A DNA stretch of 64,000 bases from Burkholderia cepacia. Its GTDB lineage: Bacteria > Pseudomonadota > Gammaproteobacteria > Burkholderiales > Burkholderiaceae. The stretch lies in NCBI RefSeq assembly GCF_029962485.1, contig NZ_CP073637.1, positions 1,364,001 through 1,428,000 of the forward strand, written 5' to 3'. Positions 10,141 to 18,922 of this stretch are shown in pieces. Position 1 is the stretch's first letter, and each line of letters begins with the position of its first letter. Position numbers and translations under genes: made by a program. The notes under the pieces were generated by a model, which saw nothing but the letters and a program-made list of their open reading frames with translations, made no database searches and was not told the origin of the DNA.

Positions 10141-10179
10141 GTTGGCGGGGCGGCGCGCGACCGGCGCGCCGCGTCCGCT

Positions 10180-12243
10180 TTACGAGCAGAACTTCGCGAG
10201 CAGTCCGAGTTGCGCATTGCGGATCGTCTTGCCGGAGCGGCGGCGGCGGTAGTGGCCGTCGCTGTGCATGAGCCACGCCGACTGGTTGTCGCCGAGACAT
10301 ACCGATAGGCCCTCGGCGATCACGCGCCGCTTGAGCTTGCGCTCGCGGATCGGGAACGCGACTTCGACGCGGCGGAACAGGTTGCGGTCCATCCAGTCGG
10401 CGCTCGACAGATAGACGTCCTCTGCACCGCCCGCGTGGAAGTAGTAGATCCGGTGGTGCTCGAGGAAGCGGCCGACGATCGAGCGCACCGTGATGTTTTC
10501 CGACAGCCCCGGCACGCCGGGCTTCAGTGCGCAGACGCCGCGCACGATCAGGTCGACCTTGACGCCGGCCTGCGACGCTTCGTACAGCGCGGCGATCACG
10601 GACGGCTCCAGCAGCGCGTTCATCTTCGCGACGACGCGCGCACGCTTGCCGGCGCGCGCGTTGTCGATTTCCGCGCGGATCGCGTCGATGATGCGTGGAT
10701 GCAGCGTGAACGGCGACTGCCACAGCTCGTGCAGCGAGAGTTCGCCGCCGATCCCCGTCAGTTGCTGGAACACGTGATGGACGTCCTCGCAGATCTTCTG
10801 GTCGGCCGTCATCAGCCCGAAGTCGGTGTAGAGGCGTGCCGTGCGCGGGTGGTAGTTGCCGGTGCCGAGGTGCACGTAGCGGCGCAGCGACGCCTTGCCG
10901 GCCCGCACGACACGCCGCACGATCAGCATCATCTTCGCGTGGCACTTGTGGCCGACCACGCCGTACACGACGTGCGCGCCGACGGCCTCGAGCTGCGACG
11001 CCCAGTTGATGTTGGTTTCCTCGTCGAAGCGCGCGAGCAGCTCGACGACGACGGTCACTTCCTTGCCGTTGCGCGCGGCTTCCATCAGTGCGTCCATCAG
11101 CGGCGAATCGGTGCCGGTGCGGTAGATCGTCTGCTTGATCGCGACGACGCTCGGGTCCTTCGCGGCCTGCTGCAGCAGTTCGAGCACGGGCTGGAAGCTC
11201 TCGTACGGGTGGTGCAGCAGGATGTCGCCGTTGTCGATCGCGTCGAACATCGTCGGCGCGTTCGTGACCGCGGCCGGAATCGACGCGGTGAACGGCGTGA
11301 ACTTCAGGTCGGGGCGGTCGACGAGATCGGGAATCTGCATCAGGCGCACGAGGTTCACGGACCCGGTCACGCGATAGCAGTCCTTGTCGCCGAGCTCGCT
11401 TTCCTCGAGCAGGCGCCGCACGATGTGCAGCGGCGTGTCGGCCGACACTTCGAGACGCACCGCGTTGCCGAGGTGGCGCGCGGGCAGTTCGCCCTGCAGC
11501 GCAACGCGCAGGTTCGTGATTTCGTCTTCGTCGACGAACAGCTCGCTGTTGCGCGTGATGCGGAACTGGTTGCAGCTCTTCACGACGAGCTGCGGGAAAA
11601 GTTCGCCGACGAAGCGCTGCATGAACGAGCTCAGCAGCACGAAGCCGTGCTCGAAACCCGAGAGCGCATGCGGCATGCGCACGACGCGCGGCAGCGCGCG
11701 CGGCGCCTGCACGATACCCATCACGGCCTGGCGGCCGAACGCGTCGCGGCCTTCGAGCTCGACGACGAAGTTCAGGCTCTTGTTCAGCACGCGCGGGAAC
11801 GGGTGCGCCGGATCGAGGCCGATCGGCGTCAGCACGGGCAGCAGCTCGTCGAGGAAGTAACGCCGCGCCCATTCGAGCTGCTCGTCGTTCCACGTGTCGC
11901 TCGCGTGGAAATAGATGCCTTCCTGTTCGAGCGCGGGCAGCACGGTTTCGTGCAGCATCGTGTACTGTCGATGGACGAGCCGCTGCGCGCGTTCGACGAC
12001 GAGATCGTAAGCATGCTGTAACGACATGCCGTCGGGTGTCAGTGCGCCGGGGTTGTCGCGGATCTGTTCCTGAAGGCCGGCCATGCGGACTTCGAAGAAT
12101 TCGTCGAGATTGCTGCTGGTGATGCAGATGAAACGGAGACGCTCGAGCAACGGGACTTGAGGGTCGGCCGCCTGGGCCAGCACGCGCTCGTTGAAACCGA
12201 GGATGCCGAGTTCACGATTGAGAAGCGGATAACGGACGGACAT
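10180..12243 (-). CDS. ppk1: Polyphosphate kinase 1
   Basis: Makes inorganic polyphosphate from ATP, reversibly. The 687-residue product shows the PPK1 domain order: N-terminal domain from MSVRYPLLNRELGILGF, the head domain, then two PLD-like catalytic domains. The autophosphorylated His lies in VGHKCHAKMML, and HLGTGNYHPRTARLYTDFG is the following conserved loop. The ATG at 12243 is chosen because it begins the family N-terminus; the frame stays open far upstream only because it is antisense to ppx. It is divergent from ppx across 279 bases and has a Pho-box-like site upstream. Confidence 0.97.
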   Translation of the reverse strand: MSVRYPLLNRELGILGFNERVLAQAADPQVPLLERLRFICITSSNLDEFFEVRMAGLQEQIRDNPGALTPDGMSLQHAYDLVVERAQRLVHRQYTMLHETVLPALEQEGIYFHASDTWNDEQLEWARRYFLDELLPVLTPIGLDPAHPFPRVLNKSLNFVVELEGRDAFGRQAVMGIVQAPRALPRVVRMPHALSGFEHGFVLLSSFMQRFVGELFPQLVVKSCNQFRITRNSELFVDEDEITNLRVALQGELPARHLGNAVRLEVSADTPLHIVRRLLEESELGDKDCYRVTGSVNLVRLMQIPDLVDRPDLKFTPFTASIPAAVTNAPTMFDAIDNGDILLHHPYESFQPVLELLQQAAKDPSVVAIKQTIYRTGTDSPLMDALMEAARNGKEVTVVVELLARFDEETNINWASQLEAVGAHVVYGVVGHKCHAKMMLIVRRVVRAGKASLRRYVHLGTGNYHPRTARLYTDFGLMTADQKICEDVHHVFQQLTGIGGELSLHELWQSPFTLHPRIIDAIRAEIDNARAGKRARVVAKMNALLEPSVIAALYEASQAGVKVDLIVRGVCALKPGVPGLSENITVRSIVGRFLEHHRIYYFHAGGAEDVYLSSADWMDRNLFRRVEVAFPIRERKLKRRVIAEGLSVCLGDNQSAWLMHSDGHYRRRRSGKTIRNAQLGLLAKFCS

Positions 12244-12306
12244 CGGCAGGGTAGGGGGTGATTCAGGCGATGATTCGAAAGGACGCTCGGAAACTCTCAC
12301 GGTACG

Positions 12307-12324
12307 ATGACGTGCTGATGACAA
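12307..12324 (-). promoter_or_regulatory. Pho-box-like site upstream of ppk1
   Basis: Read on the minus strand: TTGTCAT, CAGC, ACGTCAT, two heptamers 11 bases apart as in PhoB sites, 64 bases before the ppk1 start. It matches CTGTCAT-N4-CTGTCAT at 11 of 14 heptamer positions. PhoB control of ppk1 is inferred. Confidence 0.6.
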
Positions 12325-12522
12325 TACTGTATTTATATCGGGAAATTCTACGCTGGAACCATTTCGTCTCATAAATGTTTTGGCGATATGGAATCGAGCA
12401 GTGTGCATGCCCGTGAAGCGTGGCAATGGCAAGCGTTCCACGCTTAAAATGTCGCCTTTGATTGATCGCCCTGGGTTGCCGGTCCGGCTGCCGCGGGCGA
12501 ACGCGCACGGAGCCCCCTTCTG

Positions 12523-14037
12523 ATGGTTACAACCCCCCACTTGCTGGCTGCCGTGGATCTCGGCTCGAACAGCTTCCGGCTGATCGTCGGTCGCGTCGAG
12601 GAAACGCCGGCGGGCAGCCAGATCTATCCCGTCGACGCGCTGCGCGAGCCCGTTCGGCTGGCCGCGGGCCTGTCGAGCGACAAGATGCTCGATCGTGCGT
12701 CGCAGGAGCGTGGCTGGGAGGCGCTCAAGCGGTTCGGCGAGCGTCTGCGCGATTTCCATCCCGATCATGTGCGGGCGGTGGCGACCAACACGCTGCGCGT
12801 CGCGAAGAACGCCGGCGAGTTTCTCGGCGAGGCTGAAGCAGCGCTCGGTTTTCCGATCGAAGTGATCGCGGGCCGCGAAGAAGCGCGGCTGATCTATGCG
12901 GGCGCCGCGCACTCGGTGCCGGCGAGCGCCGGCAAGCGGCTCGTCGTCGACATCGGCGGCGGCTCGACCGAATTCATCATCGGCTCGCACTACACGCCGA
13001 TCGTGATGGAGAGTCTGTATATCGGCTGCGTGAGCCACAGCCGCACGTTCTTTCCGGCCGGCAACGTCGACGAATACACGATGCGGCAGGCCGAACTCGC
13101 GGCCAAGCGCGAGATCCAGATCATTTCGAGCGAGTACAAGAAGGCCGGCTGGGACCAGGCGATCGGTTCGTCCGGCACCGCGCGTGCGCTTGCGGAACTC
13201 GTCGAGGCGAACGGCTTCAACGATCCGGGCATCACGCACGGCATTTCACGCGGCGGACTCGAGCGCCTGAAGCGCGCGCTGATCAAGTCGGAGAACGTCA
13301 ACCGACTGAAACTGGTCGCGCTGAAGCCCGATCGCGTGCCCGTGCTCGCGGGCGGCCTCGCGATCATGCTCGCGGTGTTCGAGGAGCTCGGCGTCGATTA
13401 CGTCGATACGACCGACGGCGCGCTGCGTCTCGGCGTGCTGTACGACCTGCTCGGCCGGACGCAGCACGAGGACATGCGTGCGGTGACCGTCGAGGGCTTC
13501 ACGCGTCGCTACGGCGTCGATCGCGCGCAGGCCGAGCGGATCGGTGCGCTCGCCGGGCGTTTCTACGACGAACTCGAGGAAGACGACGAAGAGGCGCGCG
13601 AGGAAGGACGGATGTTCCTCGGCTGGGCGGCTGCGTTGCATGAGATCGGCCTGTCGATCTCGCACAGCGCGTATCACAAGCATTCGGCCTATATCGCGAG
13701 CAACGCGGACATGCCGGGTTTTTCGCGCACCGACCAGGCGCGGCTCGCCGCGCTCGTGCTCGGTCATGCGGGCAAGCTCGGCAAGCTGTCGCAGGCGCGC
13801 GAGGTCGAGTGGCCGCTGCTGTTCTGTCTGCGACTCGCGGCGCTGCTGTGCCGGCGCCGGACCGATGCGGGGCTGCCCGACATTTCCGTTTCGCAGATGA
13901 AGAAGGGTGGGTATGAAGTGCGCTTGCCGAGCGCATGGGTCGAGCAGAACCCGTTGACCGACTACAGCCTCAGCCAGGAGGCTGCCGAGTGGGAGAAGGT
14001 CGGTATCCCGTATCGCGTGGTGTACACCGGCGCGTAA
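12523..14037 (+). CDS. ppx: Exopolyphosphatase (Ppx/GppA family)
   Basis: Hydrolyses terminal phosphates from polyphosphate, opposing Ppk1; some relatives instead cleave pppGpp. The 504-residue product begins with an ASKHA fold, with phosphate loop 1 AAVDLGSNSFRLIVG near residue 5 and phosphate loop 2 VDIGGGSTEFIIG near residue 140, then a C-terminal HD-like helical domain (about 310-500). Length matches proteobacterial Ppx. It is divergent from ppk1. Assignment as Ppx rather than GppA rests on genomic pairing with ppk1. Confidence 0.93.
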   Translation: MVTTPHLLAAVDLGSNSFRLIVGRVEETPAGSQIYPVDALREPVRLAAGLSSDKMLDRASQERGWEALKRFGERLRDFHPDHVRAVATNTLRVAKNAGEFLGEAEAALGFPIEVIAGREEARLIYAGAAHSVPASAGKRLVVDIGGGSTEFIIGSHYTPIVMESLYIGCVSHSRTFFPAGNVDEYTMRQAELAAKREIQIISSEYKKAGWDQAIGSSGTARALAELVEANGFNDPGITHGISRGGLERLKRALIKSENVNRLKLVALKPDRVPVLAGGLAIMLAVFEELGVDYVDTTDGALRLGVLYDLLGRTQHEDMRAVTVEGFTRRYGVDRAQAERIGALAGRFYDELEEDDEEAREEGRMFLGWAAALHEIGLSISHSAYHKHSAYIASNADMPGFSRTDQARLAALVLGHAGKLGKLSQAREVEWPLLFCLRLAALLCRRRTDAGLPDISVSQMKKGGYEVRLPSAWVEQNPLTDYSLSQEAAEWEKVGIPYRVVYTGA

Positions 14038-14124
14038 CGGGCCGATAGCGCGGCCTGGAGGCGTTGGACGGGAGCGTGGTTGCGGCGCCCCCAGGCATGC
14101 CGCACGACCGTCCTGGCGGCTCGC

Positions 14125-14559
14125 TCAATCCGACGAGCAGACGATCGCGGTCAGGAACGGGAACGCCTGCTTGACGGTCGCGTCGCTGCCGGCCTTGCGC
14201 ACGGCTTCCTCCACCGAACTCTTCGTGCCGCGTACCACGACGCCGTAGGCCCAGTCGCCGATCGGCGTACCGTCGCCCGGACGGAAGATCGGGTCGTTCG
14301 CCTGATAGCCCAGCACGACATAGACGCCGAAGCCGTATGCGGTCAGCGGGTGGCTCGTGCGGAACGCGTTGACCGAGTTCGATTCGACATGCATGGGCTC
14401 CGACTGGATGTCGCCGGCGGCGAGCAGCGGCGCGACGAACTTGTGGCCGGTCGAATGGCAGTCGAGCGCATTGTCGAGCGCCTTGGCCGAAGCGGTGCCG
14501 GCGCTCGCAAGTGCGAGCAGCGACGCGCAGAGAGTGGTCTTGAGAATGTTGTTTTTCAT
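14125..14559 (-). CDS. Hypothetical secreted protein
   Basis: I do not recognise the family. The 144-residue product has a signal peptide (MKNNILKTTLCASLLALASA, cleavage near residue 24 after TASA), so it is probably periplasmic. Two cysteines in the mature part, in LDCHSTG and the C-terminal IVCSSD, could form a disulphide. The ATG at 14559 is preferred over an in-frame start nine codons upstream because it begins the signal peptide. It is convergent with ppx. Composition is like its neighbours. Confidence 0.75.
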   Translation of the reverse strand: MKNNILKTTLCASLLALASAGTASAKALDNALDCHSTGHKFVAPLLAAGDIQSEPMHVESNSVNAFRTSHPLTAYGFGVYVVLGYQANDPIFRPGDGTPIGDWAYGVVVRGTKSSVEEAVRKAGSDATVKQAFPFLTAIVCSSD

Positions 14560-14730
14560 GCGCGGGTGCGGGTTGTTCACGCGCATTATCGCGTGTTCCC
14601 GGAAGTGCCGTGCGCGGGTTGCGGGTAGAGGCCTGAGCGTTGTCGCGTCGGTGCCCCAATGAATCCCTACAATGAATTAAAGGTGCGAGCCGGGTGACCG
14701 CACGTGCGATTCAGCGGCCCGGAAACGGAA

Positions 14731-14761
14731 AAGGGGCTACGGTGTTTAACCGTAACCCCTT
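14731..14761 (-). terminator. Terminator after tRNA-Pro
   Basis: On the minus strand, AGGGGTTACGG and CCGTAGCCCCT pair over 11 positions (one G-U) around a 7-base loop TTAAACA, followed by TTTTCC. It lies 9 bases past the tRNA 3' end. Confidence 0.85.
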
Positions 14762-14769
14762 GATTCCTT

Positions 14770-14846
14770 TGGTCGGAGCGATAGGATTCGAACCTACGAC
14801 CCTCTGATCCCAAATCAGATGCGCTACCAGGCTGCGCTACGCTCCG
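14770..14846 (-). tRNA. tRNA-Pro (UGG)
   Basis: 77 bases on the minus strand with acceptor CGGAGCG/CGCTCCG, D arm GCGCAGCCTGGTAGCGC, anticodon arm TCTGA-TTTGGGA-TCAGA (anticodon TGG, reads CCA) and T arm with GGTTCGAATCC. The 3' CCA is encoded (14770-14772). Confidence 0.97.
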
Positions 14847-15007
14847 ACGAGCCAAAGATTATATCGGTACGTGCCAGATTAGGTCAATCGCAATATGCGG
14901 GTAAATGCCGCGGCGGTGAGCCGCCGCGATTCGCGACAATTTGCGCGGTAATCGGCCGTACCCGTGCGCATGTGTGCGCGGACGCTCGCCGAAGCAAGGA
15001 GAACATC

Positions 15008-15469
15008 ATGATGAACCTGATCCTGTGGCGTCACGCCGAAGCCGAAGACTACGCGACGAGCGATCTCGCGCGCCAACTGACCGTTCGTGGCCGCAAGGAC
15101 GCGCAGGCGATGGCCAAATGGCTGCGCAGCAGGCTCGAGACGAACAGCGTGATCCTCGCGAGCCCGGCGGCCCGTACCGTGCAGACGGTCGAGGCGCTGA
15201 CCGATCAGTACCGGACCGTCGATGCGCTCGCACCGGGCGGCAGTGTCGACGACGTGCTGGAAGCGGCAGGCTGGCCGGAAGGCATCGCGCCGACGGTCGT
15301 GATCGTCGGACACCAGCCGACGCTCGGCAGCGTCGCCGCGCAATTGATCGCCGGCGGCGACGACAGCTGGAGCGTCAAGAAGGGGGGAATCGTGTGGTTG
15401 GCGAGCCGCACGCGTGACGGTAGCCGGCAGGCCGTATTGCGCGCGGTATTGACGCCGGAACTGGTGTGA
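15008..15469 (+). CDS. sixA: Phosphohistidine phosphatase SixA-like protein
   Basis: A short histidine-phosphatase-superfamily protein of 153 residues, probably acting on phosphohistidine of phosphorelay or PTS proteins as E. coli SixA does; the substrate here is inferred. The catalytic RHAEAED begins near residue 8, the second conserved Arg is in SPAARTVQTVEAL (about 57-69), and the second His is in VIVGHQPTLGSVAAQL (about 100). Tandem ATGs at 15008 and 15011 follow AAGGAG. It is a single-gene unit between tRNA-Pro (opposite strand) and olsB. Confidence 0.88.
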   Translation: MMNLILWRHAEAEDYATSDLARQLTVRGRKDAQAMAKWLRSRLETNSVILASPAARTVQTVEALTDQYRTVDALAPGGSVDDVLEAAGWPEGIAPTVVIVGHQPTLGSVAAQLIAGGDDSWSVKKGGIVWLASRTRDGSRQAVLRAVLTPELV

Positions 15470-15639
15470 AGCCCGGCTGAATGGGTTTGAAGGGATTCAT
15501 CATACGGTTTCGCAAGCTTTCTGCTAAAGTCAATTCGGCGACACGTCATTGAAAGGACACGGTCGTGCCACATAACGGTCACGGCCGATTACTACATTGG
15601 CGGGCATGTCGCCTTATTCCTTACGACCAGGAAAGCCTA

Positions 15640-16446
15640 ATGCGAGAACTGCCGACGCCTACGCTCCCTTTTGCCTCGCTGCCCCTCGACACGTCGCGGC
15701 GCCACCTGCCGCGTGCCAGTGAAACCGTCACATCGGAGTATCGCCTGCGCGCCGCATGGGCGCGCACGGAAGACGAATTGCGCGAAGCCCAGCGCCTGCG
15801 CTACAGCGTGTTCGCCGAAGAGATGGGCGCGCAGGTCAGCGGCCCGTCCGGTCTCGACGTCGATCCGTTCGACGCGTACTGCGACCACCTGCTGGTTCGC
15901 GATCTCGACACGTTGAAAGTTGTCGGTACGTACCGCGTGCTGCCGCCGCACCAGGCAGCGCGCGTCGGCCGCCTGTACGCCGAAGGCGAATTCGACCTGT
16001 CGCGCCTCACACACCTGCGCGGCAAGATGGTCGAGGTCGGTCGCTCGTGCGTGCACAGCGACTACCGCAGCGGCGCCGTCATCATGGCGCTGTGGGGCGG
16101 CCTCGGCGCGTACATGATGCAGAACGGCTACGAGACGATGCTCGGCTGCGCGAGCGTGTCGATGGCCGACGGCGGCCACTATGCGGCGAACCTGTACCAG
16201 TCGCTGTCGGCCGGTTCGCTGACGGCGCCCGAGTACCGCGCGTTCCCGCACACGGCACTGCCGGTCGACGAGCTGCAAACGGGCACCGTCGTCGCGCCGC
16301 CGCCGCTGATCAAGGGCTACCTGCGTCTCGGCGCGAAGATTTGCGGCGCACCGGCCTGGGATCCCGACTTCAACTGCGCGGATTTCCTGACGCTGTTCCG
16401 CCTGTCCGACATCAACGCGCGCTACGCCCGCCACTTCCTGGGCTGA
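15640..16446 (+). CDS. olsB: OlsB-type ornithine N-acyltransferase (GNAT family)
   Basis: Probably transfers a 3-hydroxyacyl chain from ACP to ornithine, the first step of ornithine-lipid synthesis. The 268-residue product has the acyltransferase features RLRYSVFAEEMGA (about 62), CDHLLVRD, VVGTYRVLPP, EVGRSCVHSDYRSG and GCASVSMADGG, typical of the hemolysin-like/OlsB group of GNAT enzymes. The ATG at 15640 is preceded by AGGAAAG; an in-frame GTG at 15565 adds atypical sequence. No Pho box was found upstream although ornithine lipids are often phosphate-regulated. olsA is not adjacent. A strong terminator follows. Confidence 0.85.
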   Translation: MRELPTPTLPFASLPLDTSRRHLPRASETVTSEYRLRAAWARTEDELREAQRLRYSVFAEEMGAQVSGPSGLDVDPFDAYCDHLLVRDLDTLKVVGTYRVLPPHQAARVGRLYAEGEFDLSRLTHLRGKMVEVGRSCVHSDYRSGAVIMALWGGLGAYMMQNGYETMLGCASVSMADGGHYAANLYQSLSAGSLTAPEYRAFPHTALPVDELQTGTVVAPPPLIKGYLRLGAKICGAPAWDPDFNCADFLTLFRLSDINARYARHFLG

Positions 16447-16489
16447 GCCGTCTGAACCGCATCGCGCCCGTTGCGGGCGCGCGCAAGCG

Positions 16490-16528
16490 AACGCCGTCGT
16501 GCGGCCATGGCCATGCGACGGCGTTTTT
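16490..16528 (+). terminator. Terminator after olsB
   Basis: Perfect 10-base arms AACGCCGTCG (16490-16499) and CGACGGCGTT (16516-16525), with an internal GGCCATGGCC palindrome in the loop, followed by TTTT. Confidence 0.9.
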
Positions 16529-16636
16529 ACATTCGGCCCTGATAATTTCTGGAGTGTGCGGTTTCCGGCGTGCCGCGGGACGGCACGTTTCCGGGCGGCC
16601 CGGGTTCGATACGGGCCGGACTGCAGGACGGCTTGC

Positions 16637-16807
16637 TCAGTGCTTGCGCCGCCAGTCGAGCAGGTGATGTTCCGCCATCCAGTGGTGGATCATCCCTTCG
16701 CCGTCATGGCTACGCTTGTATTCGCGCGACTCGAAGTACGACAGCGCGACCAGCACCATCAGGCCAATGAACAGGCCGATCAGGCCCGCAATTTCTTCAG
16801 ACGACAT
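16637..16807 (-). CDS. Small single-helix membrane protein
   Basis: 56 residues starting MSSEEIAGLIGLFIG; one membrane helix (about 6-26) followed by a charged His-rich tail (EGMIHHWMAEHHLL). The start at 16807 is decided by a strong AAAGGAGG ribosome binding site; upstream in-frame codons lie before that site. No family recognised. It is convergent with olsB and divergent from the lipoprotein gene at 16944. Confidence 0.7.
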   Translation of the reverse strand: MSSEEIAGLIGLFIGLMVLVALSYFESREYKRSHDGEGMIHHWMAEHHLLDWRRKH

Positions 16808-16943
16808 GGCAGCCTCCTTTCCACGGCACAGCGCCATGCGTACATAGTAGGACATGCGCGGCGCGACCCTGAAAGCGGATTTCCGCTAGACTCGGCGCGG
16901 TCCCGGCGCGCGATGGGCGCACCGTTTTCCGGAGCCATACCCG

Positions 16944-17120
16944 ATGACCCGTTTCATGCTGGCCGTGCTGGCCGCGTCCTTCCTCGCCGGCTGCGGCAGC
17001 GACCCACATCAGGCTCGCCGCGGCCACCCGCCGGAAGATCCGGCCGACTATCACGGCGTGCCGACCGACATGACGCCGCCGTCGATGCTCGACGCGCCGC
17101 CGCCGAAACCGACGCAGTAA
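16944..17120 (+). CDS. Small putative lipoprotein (58 aa)
   Basis: Begins MTRFMLAVLAASFLAGCGSD: a classic lipoprotein signal peptide with lipobox LAGC, cysteine at residue 17 and then a Pro-rich mature part of about 40 residues ending APPPKPTQ. Asp at +4 rather than +2 of the mature protein suggests outer-membrane sorting by the usual rule. GGAG lies 10 bases upstream of the ATG. The stop is 15 bases from the convergent MATE gene. Function unknown. Confidence 0.72.
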   Translation: MTRFMLAVLAASFLAGCGSDPHQARRGHPPEDPADYHGVPTDMTPPSMLDAPPPKPTQ

Positions 17121-17135
17121 CAGCCGGGCCCGCCG

Positions 17136-18515
17136 TCACGCGTGGGCGGTGGACGTCGCCTGCGCGTCGGCGCCGATGCGTCGCAGCAGCCCGGGCAGGT
17201 AGCGCGCAAGCGTCGCCCCGCGCGCGGCCATGAACAGCAGCAGCGCGAACCAGAGGCCGTGATTGCCGAACGTGCCGACGGCGGCGAGCGTGGCCGCGAT
17301 GAAGATCGAGAACGACACGATCATCGCGCGCATCAGCGATTGCGTCTGCGTGGCGCCGATGAAGACGCCATCGAGCAGGAAGCCCCAGACCGACACGATC
17401 GGCGAGATCGCAGCCCACGGCAGGTAGCGCAGCGCGACGGCGCGGATCTCGGCCTGATCGGTCAGGCGCGCGACGATCCAGCCGCCCGCCGCCCAGTAGA
17501 CGAGCGCGAACAGCAGCGCGCCGAGTGCCGACCAGAGCAGCGTGACGCGTACGGCCTGCCGGAATGCGCGGCGGTCGCGCGCGCCGGCCGCCGCGCCGAC
17601 GAGCGCCTCGGCCGCATGCGCGAAGCCGTCGAGGCCATAGGCCATGAAGGTCTGGAAATTCAGCAGCAGTGCGTTTGCCGCAAGCGTCGCGTCGCCCTGT
17701 TTCGCACCGAGGTGCGCGAACCAGCCGAACGCACCGAGCAGGCACAGCGTGCGCAGGAAGATGTCGCGATTGAGCGCGATCAGCCGTTTGAGCGCGACGC
17801 GGTCGGCGAGCGCGCGTACCGCGATCGGCGCAAGGCCGCGCGGGCGCAGCCGCCACAGGATCCACGCGCCGAGCGCGAAACCGCAGGCATCCGCGGTGGC
17901 GGTTGCGGCGCCGATGCCGGCGATGCCCCAGCCGAAGCCGTACACATAGAGCAGGACGGCGCCGATGTTCACCGCGTTGATGAACACCTGCGCGACGAGC
18001 GCGAGCCGCACGCGCTGCACGCCGAGGAGGTAGCCGAGCACGACATAGTTCGCGAGCGCGAAAGGCGCGCTCCAGATCCGCGCATGGCTGTACGCGAGCG
18101 CCGTTGCGCGGACGGCATCGCTGCCGCCAAGCGCGGACAGCGCGAACGACAGCAGCGGCACCTGCAGCGCGAGCACGGCTGTGCCGAGCGCGAATGCGAC
18201 GATCAGCGCGCGCAGCAGGTTCAGGCGAATCCCGGCGGTGTCGCCGGCGCCATGCGCCTGTGCGACGAGACCGGTCGTTCCCATCCGCAGGAAGCCGAAA
18301 CCCCAGAACACGAAATTGAAGAACAGCCCGCCGAGCGCGACGCCGCCCAGATACTGCGCGCCGTCGAGGTGACCGGCGACGGCCGTGTCGACGGCGCCAA
18401 GGATCGGCTGGGTCAGGTTCGCAAGGACGATCGGGAAGGCGAGCGCGAGGACGCGCCGGTGCGTGACGGTGGCCGAGCCGGCGCCGGCGCCGTGCGGTAA
18501 CGCGGATTCGGACAT
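17136..18515 (-). CDS. MATE family efflux transporter
   Basis: 459-residue inner-membrane antiporter of the multidrug and toxin extrusion family (DinF/NorM type), usually exporting cationic drugs with Na+ or H+. Twelve hydrophobic helices are arranged as two MatE halves; the first half begins ALAFPIVLANLTQPILGAVDTAVAGHLDG-like sequence with the conserved Asp and Pro. The ATG at 18515 is chosen as the start of the family N-terminus; a longer frame upstream overlaps the neighbouring gene. It lies 10 bases after the DUF2288 gene and is probably co-transcribed with it. Substrate unknown. Confidence 0.92.
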   Translation of the reverse strand: MSESALPHGAGAGSATVTHRRVLALAFPIVLANLTQPILGAVDTAVAGHLDGAQYLGGVALGGLFFNFVFWGFGFLRMGTTGLVAQAHGAGDTAGIRLNLLRALIVAFALGTAVLALQVPLLSFALSALGGSDAVRATALAYSHARIWSAPFALANYVVLGYLLGVQRVRLALVAQVFINAVNIGAVLLYVYGFGWGIAGIGAATATADACGFALGAWILWRLRPRGLAPIAVRALADRVALKRLIALNRDIFLRTLCLLGAFGWFAHLGAKQGDATLAANALLLNFQTFMAYGLDGFAHAAEALVGAAAGARDRRAFRQAVRVTLLWSALGALLFALVYWAAGGWIVARLTDQAEIRAVALRYLPWAAISPIVSVWGFLLDGVFIGATQTQSLMRAMIVSFSIFIAATLAAVGTFGNHGLWFALLLFMAARGATLARYLPGLLRRIGADAQATSTAHA

Positions 18516-18525
18516 GGCGGACGCG

Positions 18526-18849
18526 TCAGGCGCGTTCCTGCACGCAGACCCACGGCGAGACGACGACCGCCCACAGCTCCGGGTTGCGCGCCGCGTAGTC
18601 GGCGGCCGTTTCGGCCGGCATGCGTGCGACGAGGCCGGCCGACAGCCAGCGCGTGACCTGCTCGGCATCGTCGCTGGCGACCGCTTCCGCGACGCTGACG
18701 AGATCGAGGTCGCGCGCGACGGACAGCAGCTTGCCCTGCGCGAAGAAGCGTTCGAGATCGCACCAGTCGATCTTGGCGGTCTCGCCGAGGAGCTTGGCGT
18801 AGAGCGGGCTGTGCGACGCGCCCGCGGCGGATTGGTGATCAGAGGACAT
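18526..18849 (-). CDS. DUF2288 domain protein
   Basis: 107 residues matching, from memory, the DUF2288 family: LYAKLLGETAKIDWCDLERF at the N-terminus and ELWAVVVSPWVCVQERA at the C-terminus are its hallmarks. Soluble, no signal peptide; function unknown. ATG at 18849 begins MSSDHQ. It sits upstream of the MATE exporter in the same direction. Confidence 0.82.
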   Translation of the reverse strand: MSSDHQSAAGASHSPLYAKLLGETAKIDWCDLERFFAQGKLLSVARDLDLVSVAEAVASDDAEQVTRWLSAGLVARMPAETAADYAARNPELWAVVVSPWVCVQERA

Positions 18850-18922
18850 CGGTTTCTTGGAAAAACTGCGTGGCGCCACTATAAACCATCCGGCCGCACG
18901 GGCCGAGCCGCCGGCGGGCGGT

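Noticed and set aside
12244..13239. Long open frame continuing upstream of ppk1 on the minus strand
   Set aside because: It is antisense to ppx, lacks PPK similarity, and the family N-terminus starts at 12243.
14667..14855. 62-codon minus-strand ORF
   Set aside because: It is a read-through of tRNA-Pro and its terminator.
15470..15639. Pho box upstream of olsB
   Set aside because: GTCA-type heptamers are present but spaced 16 bases, not 11.
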